Part shown: one piece after another, positions 35,720-44,070 of the stretch | Position numbering within the stretch: position 1 is the stretch's first letter | Layout: each line of letters opens with the position of its first letter | From: Leisingera sp. S132 | GTDB taxonomy: Bacteria; Pseudomonadota; Alphaproteobacteria; Rhodobacterales; Rhodobacteraceae | Direction of reading: 5' to 3' | NCBI RefSeq assembly: GCF_025144465.1 | Contig: NZ_CP083553.1 | Coordinates: 921,001 to 985,000 of the forward strand | DNA length: 64,000 bases | Translations under genes and position numbers: made by a program | Notes under the pieces: model-generated | Told to the model about the DNA's origin: nothing | Seen by the model: only the letters and a program-made list of their open reading frames with translations | Databases searched by the model: none

Positions 35720-36409
35720 TTAGGCCCAGGTGCCTTCGGTGGCGGACCGGATCTTGCGGATGTTTTCGCCGTAGACCTCCGGGGTGTCGACCGATCCGCC
35801 CTTGAACACGGCGGAGCCTGCGACCAGCACGTCGGCGCCGGCTTCGGCCACCAGCGGCGCGGTGGTGGGATCGACGCCTCCGTCGATCTCGATGTGCACC
35901 GGACGGTCGCCGATCATCGACCGCAGGCGGCGGATTTTGCCGGTCATGTCGATGAACTTCTGGCCGCCAAAGCCCGGGTTCACGGTCATCACGCAGACCA
36001 GGTCGGTGAGGTCCAGGAGGTGCTCAACCGCTTCGGCCGGGGTGCCGGGATTGAGTGCCACGCCCGCTTTCATGCCCGCCCCCCGGATCGCCTGCAGGGT
36101 GCGGTGGATGTGCGGGCCTGCCTCGATATGGGCGGTCAGCACATCAGCGCCGGCATCGGCATAGGCGCTGATGTAGGGGTCGACCGGCGCGATCATCAAG
36201 TGCACGTCCATCACTGTCTTCACATGCGGGCGGAACGCTTTTACCGCCTGCGGGCCGAAGGTGAGGTTCGGCACGAAATGCCCGTCCATAACATCCACAT
36301 GCACCCAGTCGGCGCCCTGGGCTTCGATCGCCTGGATCTCCTGCCCGAAATTGGCGAAATCGGCAGACAGGATGGAGGGTGCGATTTTGATATTGCGGTC
36401 AAAGGACAT
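35720..36409 (-). CDS. rpe: Ribulose-phosphate 3-epimerase
   Basis: A 229-aa TIM-barrel enzyme interconverting ribulose 5-phosphate and xylulose 5-phosphate. Conserved metal and catalytic positions are in IAPSILSADFANFG near residue 10, VHVDVMDGHFVPNLTFG near 36, MDVHLMI near 67, VMTVNPGFGGQKF near 139 and IEIDGGVDPTT near 173. It is a single-gene unit ending at a composite repeat. Confidence 0.95.
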   Translation of the reverse strand: MSFDRNIKIAPSILSADFANFGQEIQAIEAQGADWVHVDVMDGHFVPNLTFGPQAVKAFRPHVKTVMDVHLMIAPVDPYISAYADAGADVLTAHIEAGPHIHRTLQAIRGAGMKAGVALNPGTPAEAVEHLLDLTDLVCVMTVNPGFGGQKFIDMTGKIRRLRSMIGDRPVHIEIDGGVDPTTAPLVAEAGADVLVAGSAVFKGGSVDTPEVYGENIRKIRSATEGTWA

Positions 36410-36541
36410 CTGGCAGCTTCCTTTTGCAAAGGGAATTGAGGAGTTGCAGGCCGTATAGACCGTCCGGCCCTCTGTGCACAGGGGCAGATTGCGCAGCGGG
36501 CCCGTTTCCTTGGGCGCTGCGCCTGCCGGTTGCGCCGGGCC

Positions 36542-36559
36542 GCGTTACAAAACTTTCAC
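36542..36559 (+). promoter_or_regulatory. Pho-box-like site upstream of phnC
   Basis: GCGTTACAAAACTTTCAC matches the PhoB consensus CTGTCATAAAACTGTCAT at 12 of 18 positions, including the central AAAACT core. It lies 65 bases before the phnC start, a normal distance for a PhoB-activated promoter. Confidence 0.5.
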
Positions 36560-36624
36560 GGCAGTGACACATGAGCTTTGAGCAGGGCCGGTAGGCAATC
36601 CCCGAACGAGAAGGGAGCGCCCCG

Positions 36625-37443
36625 GTGCTGCGCATTGACAAACTGACCAAACGGTTCGGCGGTAAGATCGCGGTGGATACCGCCACGCTGGACATTGATA
36701 AGCCCTGCATGATCGGCATCATCGGCCGCTCCGGCGCAGGCAAATCCACCTTGCTGCGGATGCTGAACCGGCTGGAAGACGCCAGCGGCGGCCGCATCCT
36801 GTTCGAGGGGCGCGAGATCACCGGGCTTAAGGGCAGGGACAAGCGCGCCTGGCAGTCCGAATGCGCGATGATCTTCCAGCAGTTCAACCTGGTGCCGCGG
36901 ATGGATGTGGTGTCCAACGTTCTGCACGGCACGTTGAACCGCCGCAATGCGATGGCAACGCTGTTCAACCTGTACCCGATGGCGGATATTCACACGGCGA
37001 TCGACATCCTCGACCGGCTCGGCATTGCTGAACATGCCGCCAAACGGGCCGAGGCGCTGTCTGGCGGCCAGCAGCAGCGGGTGGCGATTGCCCGGGCGCT
37101 GATGCAGGACCCGAAAATCATTCTGGCAGATGAGCCGATTGCCTCGCTCGACCCGATGAACGCCCAGACCGTGATGGAGGCGCTGCGCCGCATCCACGAA
37201 GAAGACGGGCGCACCGTGATTGCCAACCTGCACACGCTGGACACTGCGCGCCGTTACTGCGACCGGGTCGTCGGCATGCGCGACGGGCGCATCGTGTTTG
37301 ACGGGCTGCCGGAGCAGCTCACCACGGGTGTCGCCCGCGAAATCTACGGCGCCGGAGAGGAATTCTCCGAAGCAGCCACCTCGACCGAAATCGAAACGCT
37401 GGAAAAGACCGGCACGATGCGCGCCGCCGTTCCCGCTGAATAA
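36625..37443 (+). CDS. phnC: Phosphonate ABC transporter ATP-binding protein
   Basis: A 272-aa ATPase that powers phosphonate/phosphate-ester uptake. Walker [10 protein letters not shown] is near residue 34, the Q-loop [12 protein letters not shown] near 90, the signature [15 protein letters not shown] near 147 and Walker [13 protein letters not shown] near 168. The start is GTG at 36625 with AAGGGAG upstream. It leads a five-gene phn unit. Confidence 0.92.
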   Translation: MLRIDKLTKRFGGKIAVDTATLDIDKPCMIGIIGRSGAGKSTLLRMLNRLEDASGGRILFEGREITGLKGRDKRAWQSECAMIFQQFNLVPRMDVVSNVLHGTLNRRNAMATLFNLYPMADIHTAIDILDRLGIAEHAAKRAEALSGGQQQRVAIARALMQDPKIILADEPIASLDPMNAQTVMEALRRIHEEDGRTVIANLHTLDTARRYCDRVVGMRDGRIVFDGLPEQLTTGVAREIYGAGEEFSEAATSTEIETLEKTGTMRAAVPAE

Positions 37444-37507
37444 CTCCTGATCTGATTTCATCGACCCGGCGGGCTGCTCTGCCGGGACCCAACCGGAGAG
37501 ACATGAG

Positions 37508-38410
37508 ATGAAGAAACTGATTGCTGCCGTTCTGGCAACCACCGCGCTGACCGCCCCCGTTGCGGCAGAAGAGATCAAGGAATTCCGCATTGGCATCCTG
37601 GGCGGCGAAAACGCACAGGACCGCTTGAACAACAACGAATGCCTGCGCGAATATGCCGAGAAAGAGCTGGGTGTCGAAACCAAGCTGTTTGCGCCCGCGG
37701 ACTACAACGGTGTGATCCAGGGCCTTCTGGGCGGCACCATCGACATGGCTTGGCTGGGCGCGTCCGGCTATGCCAAGACCTACCTGTCCGACCCCGAAGC
37801 GGTCGAGCCGGTGCTGGTCAAGGTGAACACTGACGGCGGCTACGGCTATTACTCGGTCGGCTTTGCCCGCAAGGACAGCGGCATCACCTCGCTGGAAGAC
37901 CTGAAAGGCAAGACCTTCGGTTTCGGCGATCCGAACTCCACCTCGGGCTACCTGATCCCGTCGATCGAAATTCCGAACAAGATCAATGCCTCCATGGACT
38001 CCGGCGACTACTTTGGGGAAGTGAAGTTCACCGGCGGCCATGAACAGACCATTGTCGCGGTTGCCAATGGTGACGTTGATGGCGGCGTGACCTGGGCCGA
38101 CGGCCTTGGCGAATGGGAAGACGGCTACCAGTCCGGCGCCCTGCGCCGCGCCGTGGATGCAGGCCTGGTCGACATGAACGACATGGTGGAAATCTGGAAA
38201 TCCGCCCCGATCCCGGAAGGCCCGGTGGTTCTGCGCAAGGCCCTGCCGGCAGACGTCAAAGCCAAGATGACCGAACTGATGGACAATCTCAGCGAGATTG
38301 ACCGCGATTGCTTCTATGGTGTTGCGGCAGGTGAGGCCAAGAGTTTCGACCCGATCACCCATGAAGCCTATCAAGTGATCATCGAGGCCCGCAAACTGAA
38401 GTCCCAGTAA
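37508..38410 (+). CDS. phnD: Phosphonate ABC transporter substrate-binding protein
   Basis: A 300-aa periplasmic protein with a signal peptide (MKKLIAAVLATTALTAPVAAEE). It has the family stretches RIGILGGENAQDRL, FAPADYNGVIQGLLGGTIDMAWLG near residues 60-83 and FGDPNSTSGYLIP near 138, which build the phosphonate pocket. The gap to phnC is 64 bases and the gap to phnE is 115 bases, with a GC-rich stem-loop that may set relative expression. Confidence 0.93.
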   Translation: MKKLIAAVLATTALTAPVAAEEIKEFRIGILGGENAQDRLNNNECLREYAEKELGVETKLFAPADYNGVIQGLLGGTIDMAWLGASGYAKTYLSDPEAVEPVLVKVNTDGGYGYYSVGFARKDSGITSLEDLKGKTFGFGDPNSTSGYLIPSIEIPNKINASMDSGDYFGEVKFTGGHEQTIVAVANGDVDGGVTWADGLGEWEDGYQSGALRRAVDAGLVDMNDMVEIWKSAPIPEGPVVLRKALPADVKAKMTELMDNLSEIDRDCFYGVAAGEAKSFDPITHEAYQVIIEARKLKSQ

Positions 38411-38525
38411 TTTCAGCCCAGCACGTATTTTACTGTGCTCTGCGGGGTTCCGGGCCGGTCTTGGAGCCCCGCAATTTCCTGGATGGACCCAGTATCCCCC
38501 ATCCCTAGAAGATCAGGATCCCCAA

Positions 38526-39395
38526 ATGGCAGATTTGACAGCCGCCCGGCCCGGCATCGCGGATATCCGGCAGCACTACACCGCCCATACCCAGCGCAAG
38601 CGGCTCTATGGCGGTATCCTTCTGGCGGTTTTTGTGGCGCTGATGGCCGCGGGGTTCCGCACTGCGGATGCGCGCAATGCAGGCTCTTTTGCCGACGGAT
38701 TCACACGCATCTTTGATTACCCGGCGGAGGTCTTGGCCGAAGCCGCGGAAAAGGCCGCGCAACTCCCCGGGCATCTGGTGCATTTCTTTCCGGCGCTGGT
38801 GGAGACCTTGAACATCGCCGCCGCCTCGACTTTGGTGGGGGCTGTGTTCGGCACGCTGCTGTCGCTGTTGGCCACCCGCGGCATGGCGCCTTGGCCTATG
38901 CTGATCCCGCTGTTCCGCCGCATCAGCGATATCTGCCGGGCCATACCGGAAATTGTTATCGCGCTGGTGCTGATCTTTGTGCTCGGCGGCGGTCCGGTGC
39001 CTGCCATGATCGCCATCGCCATCCACACGGCCGGCGCGCTGGGCAAGCTGTTTTCCGAAGTAAATGAGAACGCCTCCCTGAAGCCCGTCGAGGGGCTGAC
39101 TTCCGTAGGTGCAACCTGGGCGCAGCGGATGACGCTGGGAGTGATCCCGCAGGTTGGCCCGAACTATGTGAGCTATGCGCTGCTGCGGTTTGAGATCAAC
39201 ATCCGTGCCTCTGCCATCCTTGGCTTTGTCGGCGCGGGCGGCATTGGCTACGAATTGAAAAACGCGATGTCCTGGGGGCAGGGGCGCTACGACGAGGCCG
39301 CCGCGATCTTCCTTCTCCTGTTTGTCACCATCGTGGCCGTTGACCAGCTGTCCGGCCTTTTGCGTGACCGCCTGACCCATGGAGCGAAGGCATGA
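38526..39395 (+). CDS. phnE: Phosphonate ABC transporter permease, first
   Basis: A 289-aa inner membrane permease with about six helices. The EAA-type loop that touches the ATPase is EGLTSVGATWAQRMTLGVIPQ near residue 188, and NIRASAILGFVGAGGIGYEL is the typical PhnE ending block. It pairs with the larger permease whose start overlaps its stop by four bases. Confidence 0.9.
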   Translation: MADLTAARPGIADIRQHYTAHTQRKRLYGGILLAVFVALMAAGFRTADARNAGSFADGFTRIFDYPAEVLAEAAEKAAQLPGHLVHFFPALVETLNIAAASTLVGAVFGTLLSLLATRGMAPWPMLIPLFRRISDICRAIPEIVIALVLIFVLGGGPVPAMIAIAIHTAGALGKLFSEVNENASLKPVEGLTSVGATWAQRMTLGVIPQVGPNYVSYALLRFEINIRASAILGFVGAGGIGYELKNAMSWGQGRYDEAAAIFLLLFVTIVAVDQLSGLLRDRLTHGAKA

Positions 39396-40765
39396 CCACT
39401 TTTGACACCACCCTGACGCCGGCGGACCTGAAGTCTGACATCTCCCGGCTGTTCCTCAGGAAACGGCTGATGAACTTTGCCCTGCCCGCTGCGGTGCTGG
39501 CCTATCTCGCCTATGTTTTTGTGGCCTTCGACATGCCGGGGCTGTGGGAGCGTGCGAGTCTGGACAACGCCAAAACACTGGTGAGCGACAGCTACAGCTA
39601 CAAGACCCATGTCACCCGCGACAACCGCAGCGGCGAGGTGTCGGTGGCCATCGAGGGTGAGCGTAAGGGCGCCTATCCCGACGGCATGTCGCCGGATTGG
39701 GTGGCCCTGGGCGAGACCACGGTCATTGATCTGGAGAACGGGCATAGGGTCACCTTCGGCCCGGAGAGCATTGAATACGCCATTCCCGGTTTTGGCACCG
39801 TGCGTGCCACCCCGAGCCGCAGTGTTGGGGTTCAGGCGGAATTGCCTGCCGGAGATGTGCCGGAATGGATCAGTGTTTCGAAGAACCGCCTGGCCGTCAC
39901 CACGGAGGCCGGCCGCCTGACTGTCACCCGCAACCGGGCAGAGGTATTCCGCTATTTCGCGGGGTGGGAGCTGTTCTTCTTTACCCTCGACAGCCCGTAT
40001 TACGGCGTAGGGGCAGGGGAACTGGTGCAGCGTGCTGCCACCGGCGAAGCTGGTGCGATTTTCCAGGAGTTCTGGACCAACAAGATGTGGCGCCATCAGG
40101 ATGTGGCCTGGGCGATTGCCGAAACACTGCTGATGGCCTTTCTGGGCACCATTGGTGCGGGCATCATCGCGTTGCCGCTGGCCTTTCTGGCGGCCCGGAA
40201 TTTCATGCCCCTGCGCAGTATCCGCTTTGCCATGCGCCGCTTCTTCGACTTTGTGCGCGGCGTCGACTCGCTGATCTGGACGGTGGTGCTGGCGCGGGCC
40301 TTTGGCCCCGGCCCGCTGACCGGCGCGCTGGCGATCCTGGTGACCGATACCGGCACTTTCGGCAAGATCTTCTCCGAGGCGCTGGAGAACGTTGACCAGA
40401 AGCAGATTGAGGGCGTGGCTTCAACCGGAGCCAAGCCAGTGCAGCGCTACCGATTTGGGGTGATCCCGCAGATCACGCCGGTTCTGCTGAGCCAGTTGCT
40501 GTATTTCCTGGAATCCAACACGCGCTCTGCCACCATCATCGGCGCGATCACCGGCGGCGGCATCGGTTTGCTGCTGACACAAGCGATCATCACCCAGAAG
40601 GACTGGGAGGAAGTGGCCTATTACATCACCCTGATCATCCTGATGGTGATGCTGATGGACTGGTTCTCCGGCTGGCTGCGCCGCCGCCTGATCAAGGGCG
40701 AGGGCAGCAAGGCCAAGCGCAAGCCGCGAAAGCCGGAGGAGGGCGGGGCGTTTTTGCTGCCCTGA
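39392..40765 (+). CDS. phnE: Phosphonate ABC transporter permease, second, with large periplasmic insert
   Basis: A 457-aa permease. The C-terminal 250 residues are a normal PhnE domain (EGVASTGAKPVQRYRFGVIPQ and NTRSATIIGAITGGGIGLLL). Between the first helix (near residues 28-45) and the rest lies about 130 residues of soluble beta-rich sequence, presumably periplasmic. This makes it much longer than the first copy. Long PhnE forms occur in alphaproteobacterial phn operons, so it is not a gene fusion artefact. Confidence 0.88.
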   Translation: MTTFDTTLTPADLKSDISRLFLRKRLMNFALPAAVLAYLAYVFVAFDMPGLWERASLDNAKTLVSDSYSYKTHVTRDNRSGEVSVAIEGERKGAYPDGMSPDWVALGETTVIDLENGHRVTFGPESIEYAIPGFGTVRATPSRSVGVQAELPAGDVPEWISVSKNRLAVTTEAGRLTVTRNRAEVFRYFAGWELFFFTLDSPYYGVGAGELVQRAATGEAGAIFQEFWTNKMWRHQDVAWAIAETLLMAFLGTIGAGIIALPLAFLAARNFMPLRSIRFAMRRFFDFVRGVDSLIWTVVLARAFGPGPLTGALAILVTDTGTFGKIFSEALENVDQKQIEGVASTGAKPVQRYRFGVIPQITPVLLSQLLYFLESNTRSATIIGAITGGGIGLLLTQAIITQKDWEEVAYYITLIILMVMLMDWFSGWLRRRLIKGEGSKAKRKPRKPEEGGAFLLP

Positions 40766-40796
40766 CCTTGCCCCGGCTTACTGAGGAGGACTGACA

Positions 40797-41411
40797 ATGG
40801 CCCGGTTGCAGGCTGAAGAACCCTTCATCCACCCGGATTGCACGATCATTGGCAGCCGTTTCGGTGCCTTTGTGGAGATCGGGGCCGGCACCCGCGTTTC
40901 AAACGCGGTGATCGGAGACTACAGCTATTGCGACCGGACCTGTGATATTGCCAATGCAGAGATTGGCAAGTTCGCCAACATCGCCAGCTTTGTGCGGATC
41001 GGCGCCTCGGATCACCCGATGGAGAAGGCGTCTCTGCACCATTTCCTCTACCGCTCGGCAAGCTACTGGGATGACGCAGAGGATGATTCAGCATGGTTTG
41101 GCCGCCGCGCCGGCCGTATCGCGCGTATCGGCCATGACACCTGGATCGGCCACGGGGCAATGATCAAGCCTGAGGTGACCATCGGGCATGGAGCTGTCGT
41201 GGCCTCAGGCGCGATTGTGACCAAGGACGTGGCGCCCTACACCATTGTCGGCGGGAATACCGCAAGGGTGATCCGCCGGCGGTACCCTGAGGCGGTTGCT
41301 GTGCAGATGCTGGACCTGGCGTGGTGGGACTGGGACCATGAGACCTTGCGGGCCGCGCTGCCGGACTTTCGCAGCTTGAGGGCCGAAGAGTTCCTGGAAA
41401 AGTATTCCTGA
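40797..41411 (+). CDS. Hexapeptide-repeat acetyltransferase of phosphonate metabolism (TIGR03308-like)
   Basis: A 204-aa left-handed beta-helix protein. Hexapeptide repeats run through residues 15-150 (GARTRVSNAVIGDYSYC-type and IGHDTWIGHGAMIKPEVTIGHGAVVASGAIVTKDV). It resembles chloramphenicol/streptogramin-type acetyltransferases often encoded in phn operons. The acceptor is unknown. It lies 31 bases after the second permease, with AGGAGG as binding site, and its stop is followed by composite repeat E. Confidence 0.8.
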   Translation: MARLQAEEPFIHPDCTIIGSRFGAFVEIGAGTRVSNAVIGDYSYCDRTCDIANAEIGKFANIASFVRIGASDHPMEKASLHHFLYRSASYWDDAEDDSAWFGRRAGRIARIGHDTWIGHGAMIKPEVTIGHGAVVASGAIVTKDVAPYTIVGGNTARVIRRRYPEAVAVQMLDLAWWDWDHETLRAALPDFRSLRAEEFLEKYS

Positions 41412-41427
41412 TCCTGCAGGCGGGCAG

Positions 41428-41495
41428 CTCCCGCCTGTCCCTGCACATTCACAGAATGTGCGTCACAGTTGGGCGTTGCGCCGCTGCGCGGCGCA
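41428..41495 (+). repeat. Composite two-hairpin 3'-end repeat, copy E
   Basis: Starts 16 bases after the acetyltransferase stop: CTCCCGCC (41428-41435), an 8-bp hairpin GCACATTC/GAATGTGC (41443-41461), GTTGGGC (41468-41474), then a GC hairpin TGCGCCGC/GCGGCGCA (41477-41495). The middle stem differs fully in sequence from the other copies yet keeps its pairing. Confidence 0.75.
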
Positions 41496-41591
41496 GAAGC
41501 GCTTCTCCTGTCGTTTGGTTTGCCATCCCCGCCACGGTAAACGGCGCTGCGCGCCGCCGCCTTGCGGCCCTTGACCCCTGGCTGACTGGGG

Positions 41592-42662
41592 TCAGGCGGC
41601 GCCTGCGCCGGCCAGCTGGGTGGCGATATCTAGGAATACCTCTGCCTGGGCGCTGCCAGGCTTGGCTGCCACGATCGGGGTGCCGTTATCGCCGGCCACC
41701 CGCACGTCCAGATGCAGCGGGACCTCACCCAGCAGCGGCACGCCGAGTTTCCAGGCTTCCTGCGCCACGCCGCCATGGCCGAACACATGCTCCTCGTGGC
41801 CGCAGTTGGAGCAGATGTGGGTGGACATGTTTTCAATCATGCCCAGCACCGGCACGTTCATCTTGCGGAACATGTCGATGCCCTTGCGTGCGTCGATCAG
41901 AGCCACGTCCTGCGGGGTGGAGACCACGATGGCGCCGTCCACATGGGTTTTCTGCGCCAGTGTCATCTGCACGTCACCGGTGCCGGGTGGCAGGTCGACG
42001 ATCAGCACGTCCAGTTCGCCCCATTGCACTTGCAAGAGCATTTGCTGCAGCGCGCCCATCAGCATCGGGCCGCGCCAGATCACAGCCTGATCCTCGCCGG
42101 TCATCAGCCCCATCGACATCATGGTGACGCCATGCTTGCGCAGCGGCAGGATGGTTTTGCCGTCGGGGCTGGCCGGGCGGCCGCTGACGCCCAGCATCTT
42201 GGGCTGAGACGGGCCATAGACGTCGGCATCCAGCAGGCCGACCTTGCGCCCTTGCATCGCCAGGGCGCAGGCGAGATTGGCGGAAACAGTGGATTTCCCA
42301 ACTCCGCCCTTGCCCGAGGCTACGGCGAGGATCCGTGCCACTCCTGGCACTTTCTGCGGCGCTTGCTGCTGGGGCTGGGCGGTTGTCTTTGGCTTCAGGT
42401 CCGGTGGCGCTTTCTCAGAATGGGCGGTCAGCATTGCGGAGACCTTCTCCACCCCCGGCAGTGCTGCCGCCGCGGCGTCAGCCTTTTCGCGCACAGGGCC
42501 GTAGATCTCAGTCTTGCCGGGGTCGATTTCCAGTACAAAGCGGACGGTGCCGCCTTCGACGGTCACGGCACGGGCAATGCCGGCGCTGACGATGTCGCTG
42601 CCGCTGACGGGGTCGGTGATGGTCTTGAGCGCCTCAAGGACGGTTTCACGGGTGACGGTCAC
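41592..42662 (-). CDS. apbC: Mrp/NBP35-family iron-sulfur carrier protein ApbC
   Basis: A 356-aa P-loop ATPase that carries 4Fe-4S clusters. Residues 1-80 form an N-terminal DUF59/MIP18 domain. The deviant Walker A VASGKGGVGKST is near residue 114, DADVYGPSQPKML near 146, DLPPGTGDVQMTL near 224 and the cluster-binding CSNCGHEE (CxxC) near 281. This is the standard two-domain alphaproteobacterial form. It is a single-gene unit on the minus strand. Confidence 0.93.
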   Translation of the reverse strand: MTVTRETVLEALKTITDPVSGSDIVSAGIARAVTVEGGTVRFVLEIDPGKTEIYGPVREKADAAAAALPGVEKVSAMLTAHSEKAPPDLKPKTTAQPQQQAPQKVPGVARILAVASGKGGVGKSTVSANLACALAMQGRKVGLLDADVYGPSQPKMLGVSGRPASPDGKTILPLRKHGVTMMSMGLMTGEDQAVIWRGPMLMGALQQMLLQVQWGELDVLIVDLPPGTGDVQMTLAQKTHVDGAIVVSTPQDVALIDARKGIDMFRKMNVPVLGMIENMSTHICSNCGHEEHVFGHGGVAQEAWKLGVPLLGEVPLHLDVRVAGDNGTPIVAAKPGSAQAEVFLDIATQLAGAGAA

Positions 42663-42824
42663 GCCGGTCTCCTGTTGCTGGTCATGTCTTGCGCCTGTTC
42701 TGACCCAAATCAGCGCCTCATGCCAGCGGTGCAGGGGCAGGAGTTTGAGTCAGCGCATCCTGGAGTCAGCTTTTCTGCAGGCTGGCCTTGCCGAAGGCCC
42801 GGACGCCTAGCGGCAAACGCAGCA

Positions 42825-42891
42825 GCGCCGCGCGTCAGCGCGGCGCCGGGCCCAACGGGAGGAGGCCCATCGGGCCGAGGACGGGCGGGAG
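42825..42891 (-). repeat. Composite two-hairpin 3'-end repeat, copy B
   Basis: Read leftward from the gap stop: CTCCCGCCC (42883-42891), a GGCCC/GGGCC hairpin with ATC loop region (42864-42876), GTTGGGC (42850-42856), then a GC hairpin with 9-bp perfect arms (42825-42833, 42838-42846). Confidence 0.75.
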
Positions 42892-42898
42892 GAACCCG

Positions 42899-43927
42899 TC
42901 AGCTGGCCAGTGCCACCCCGGCGGCATTCATCACCGCACCGATGCGGCGGCCGGTGTCTATCATGCGGTTTGAGAAGCCCCATTCGTTGTCATACCAGCT
43001 GACCACCCGCACCAGCCCCTCGGCGGTGACAGCGGTTTGCGCTGCGGCAAAGCAGCTGGAGTGCGGGTCATGGTTGAAATCGACGGAGACCAGCGGATCG
43101 TCCTCGTAGGACAGGATGCCCTGCAGCCCGTTTGCGGCCGCGGCCTGAACTGCCGCGTTGACGGCCTCAACCGTGGCGGGCCGTTCCGGCATGAAACTCA
43201 GGTCCACCACGGAAACATTTGCGGTGGGCACCCGGATAGCAGAGCCTTCCAGCCGGCCCTTCAGATGCGGCAGCACCTCGGAGATTGCCCGTGCGGCCCC
43301 GGTAGATGTCGGGATCATCGACAGCGCGGCCGCGCGGGCACGGTAGAGATCCTTGTGGCTGGTATCATGGGTTGGCTGGTCGCCGGTGTAGGCGTGGATC
43401 GTGGTCATGTAGCCGGTTTTGATGCCAAAGGCCTCATCCAGCACCTTAGCCAGCGGCGCCAGGCAATTGGTGGTGCAGGAGGCGTTGGAAACAATGAAAT
43501 CCTCCGCCGTCAGGTCCATGTGATTGACGCCAAAGACCACCGTGCGGTCGGCATCTTTGCCGGGGGCGGAGATCAGCACGCGCTTGGATCCGTTTTCCAG
43601 ATGCCGGGCTGCTTGTTCACGGGCGGTGAACAGACCGGTGCATTCATAGGCGATGTCCACATCCTGCCATGGCAAATCTTCCGGGTTGCGTTTGGCGCTC
43701 AGGCGGATGCTGTGAGGGCCGACGCGGATCAGATCATCCGCCAGAAATACCGGCGTTTTCAGGCGTCCGTGCACGCTGTCATACTTCAGCAGGTGAACCA
43801 GTGTTTCCGGTGGCGACAGGTCGTTGATGGCCACCACCTCGATATCCTTTTCGCCGCTTTCCAGCAGCGCCCGCAGCACCCCGCGGCCAATCCGCCCGAA
43901 TCCGTTGATTGCAATCTTCAGTGTCAT
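42899..43927 (-). CDS. gap: Type I glyceraldehyde-3-phosphate dehydrogenase
   Basis: A 342-aa glycolytic/gluconeogenic enzyme. It has the NAD-binding INGFGRIGRGVLRAL at the N-terminus, the catalytic cysteine in SNASCTTNCLAP near residue 155, and WYDNEWGFSNRM near 318. ATG at 43927 is the family start. It is divergent from a LacI-type regulator across a 143-bp region filled with a tandem 12-bp repeat, so it is probably that regulator's target. Rhodobacteraceae often carry several gap copies; which role this one has is not visible. Confidence 0.93.
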   Translation of the reverse strand: MTLKIAINGFGRIGRGVLRALLESGEKDIEVVAINDLSPPETLVHLLKYDSVHGRLKTPVFLADDLIRVGPHSIRLSAKRNPEDLPWQDVDIAYECTGLFTAREQAARHLENGSKRVLISAPGKDADRTVVFGVNHMDLTAEDFIVSNASCTTNCLAPLAKVLDEAFGIKTGYMTTIHAYTGDQPTHDTSHKDLYRARAAALSMIPTSTGAARAISEVLPHLKGRLEGSAIRVPTANVSVVDLSFMPERPATVEAVNAAVQAAAANGLQGILSYEDDPLVSVDFNHDPHSSCFAAAQTAVTAEGLVRVVSWYDNEWGFSNRMIDTGRRIGAVMNAAGVALAS

Positions 43928-43960
43928 GTCTGATCTCCGGCTGGTGTACCGGAGCTTGAT

Positions 43961-44004
43961 CCGGTATCGATAACGGTTGCGATACCGATAGCGATAACGG
44001 CTGC
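43961..44004. promoter_or_regulatory. Tandem 12-bp operator-like repeats between gap and the LacI-type gene
   Basis: Three successive 12-mers at 43969, 43981 and 43993: GATAACGGTTGC, GATACCGATAGC and GATAACGGCTGC. GGTATCG at 43963-43969 and CGATACC across 43980-43986 form an inverted pair. The block lies between the two divergent starts and is the natural binding site for the LacI-type protein. Confidence 0.6.
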
Positions 44005-44070
44005 AAAAATCAAGCCCCTTGCCGGCAGAGCTGCCCTTGCGGCGGCCCGCGATCTGCGGGAGCATGGGGT

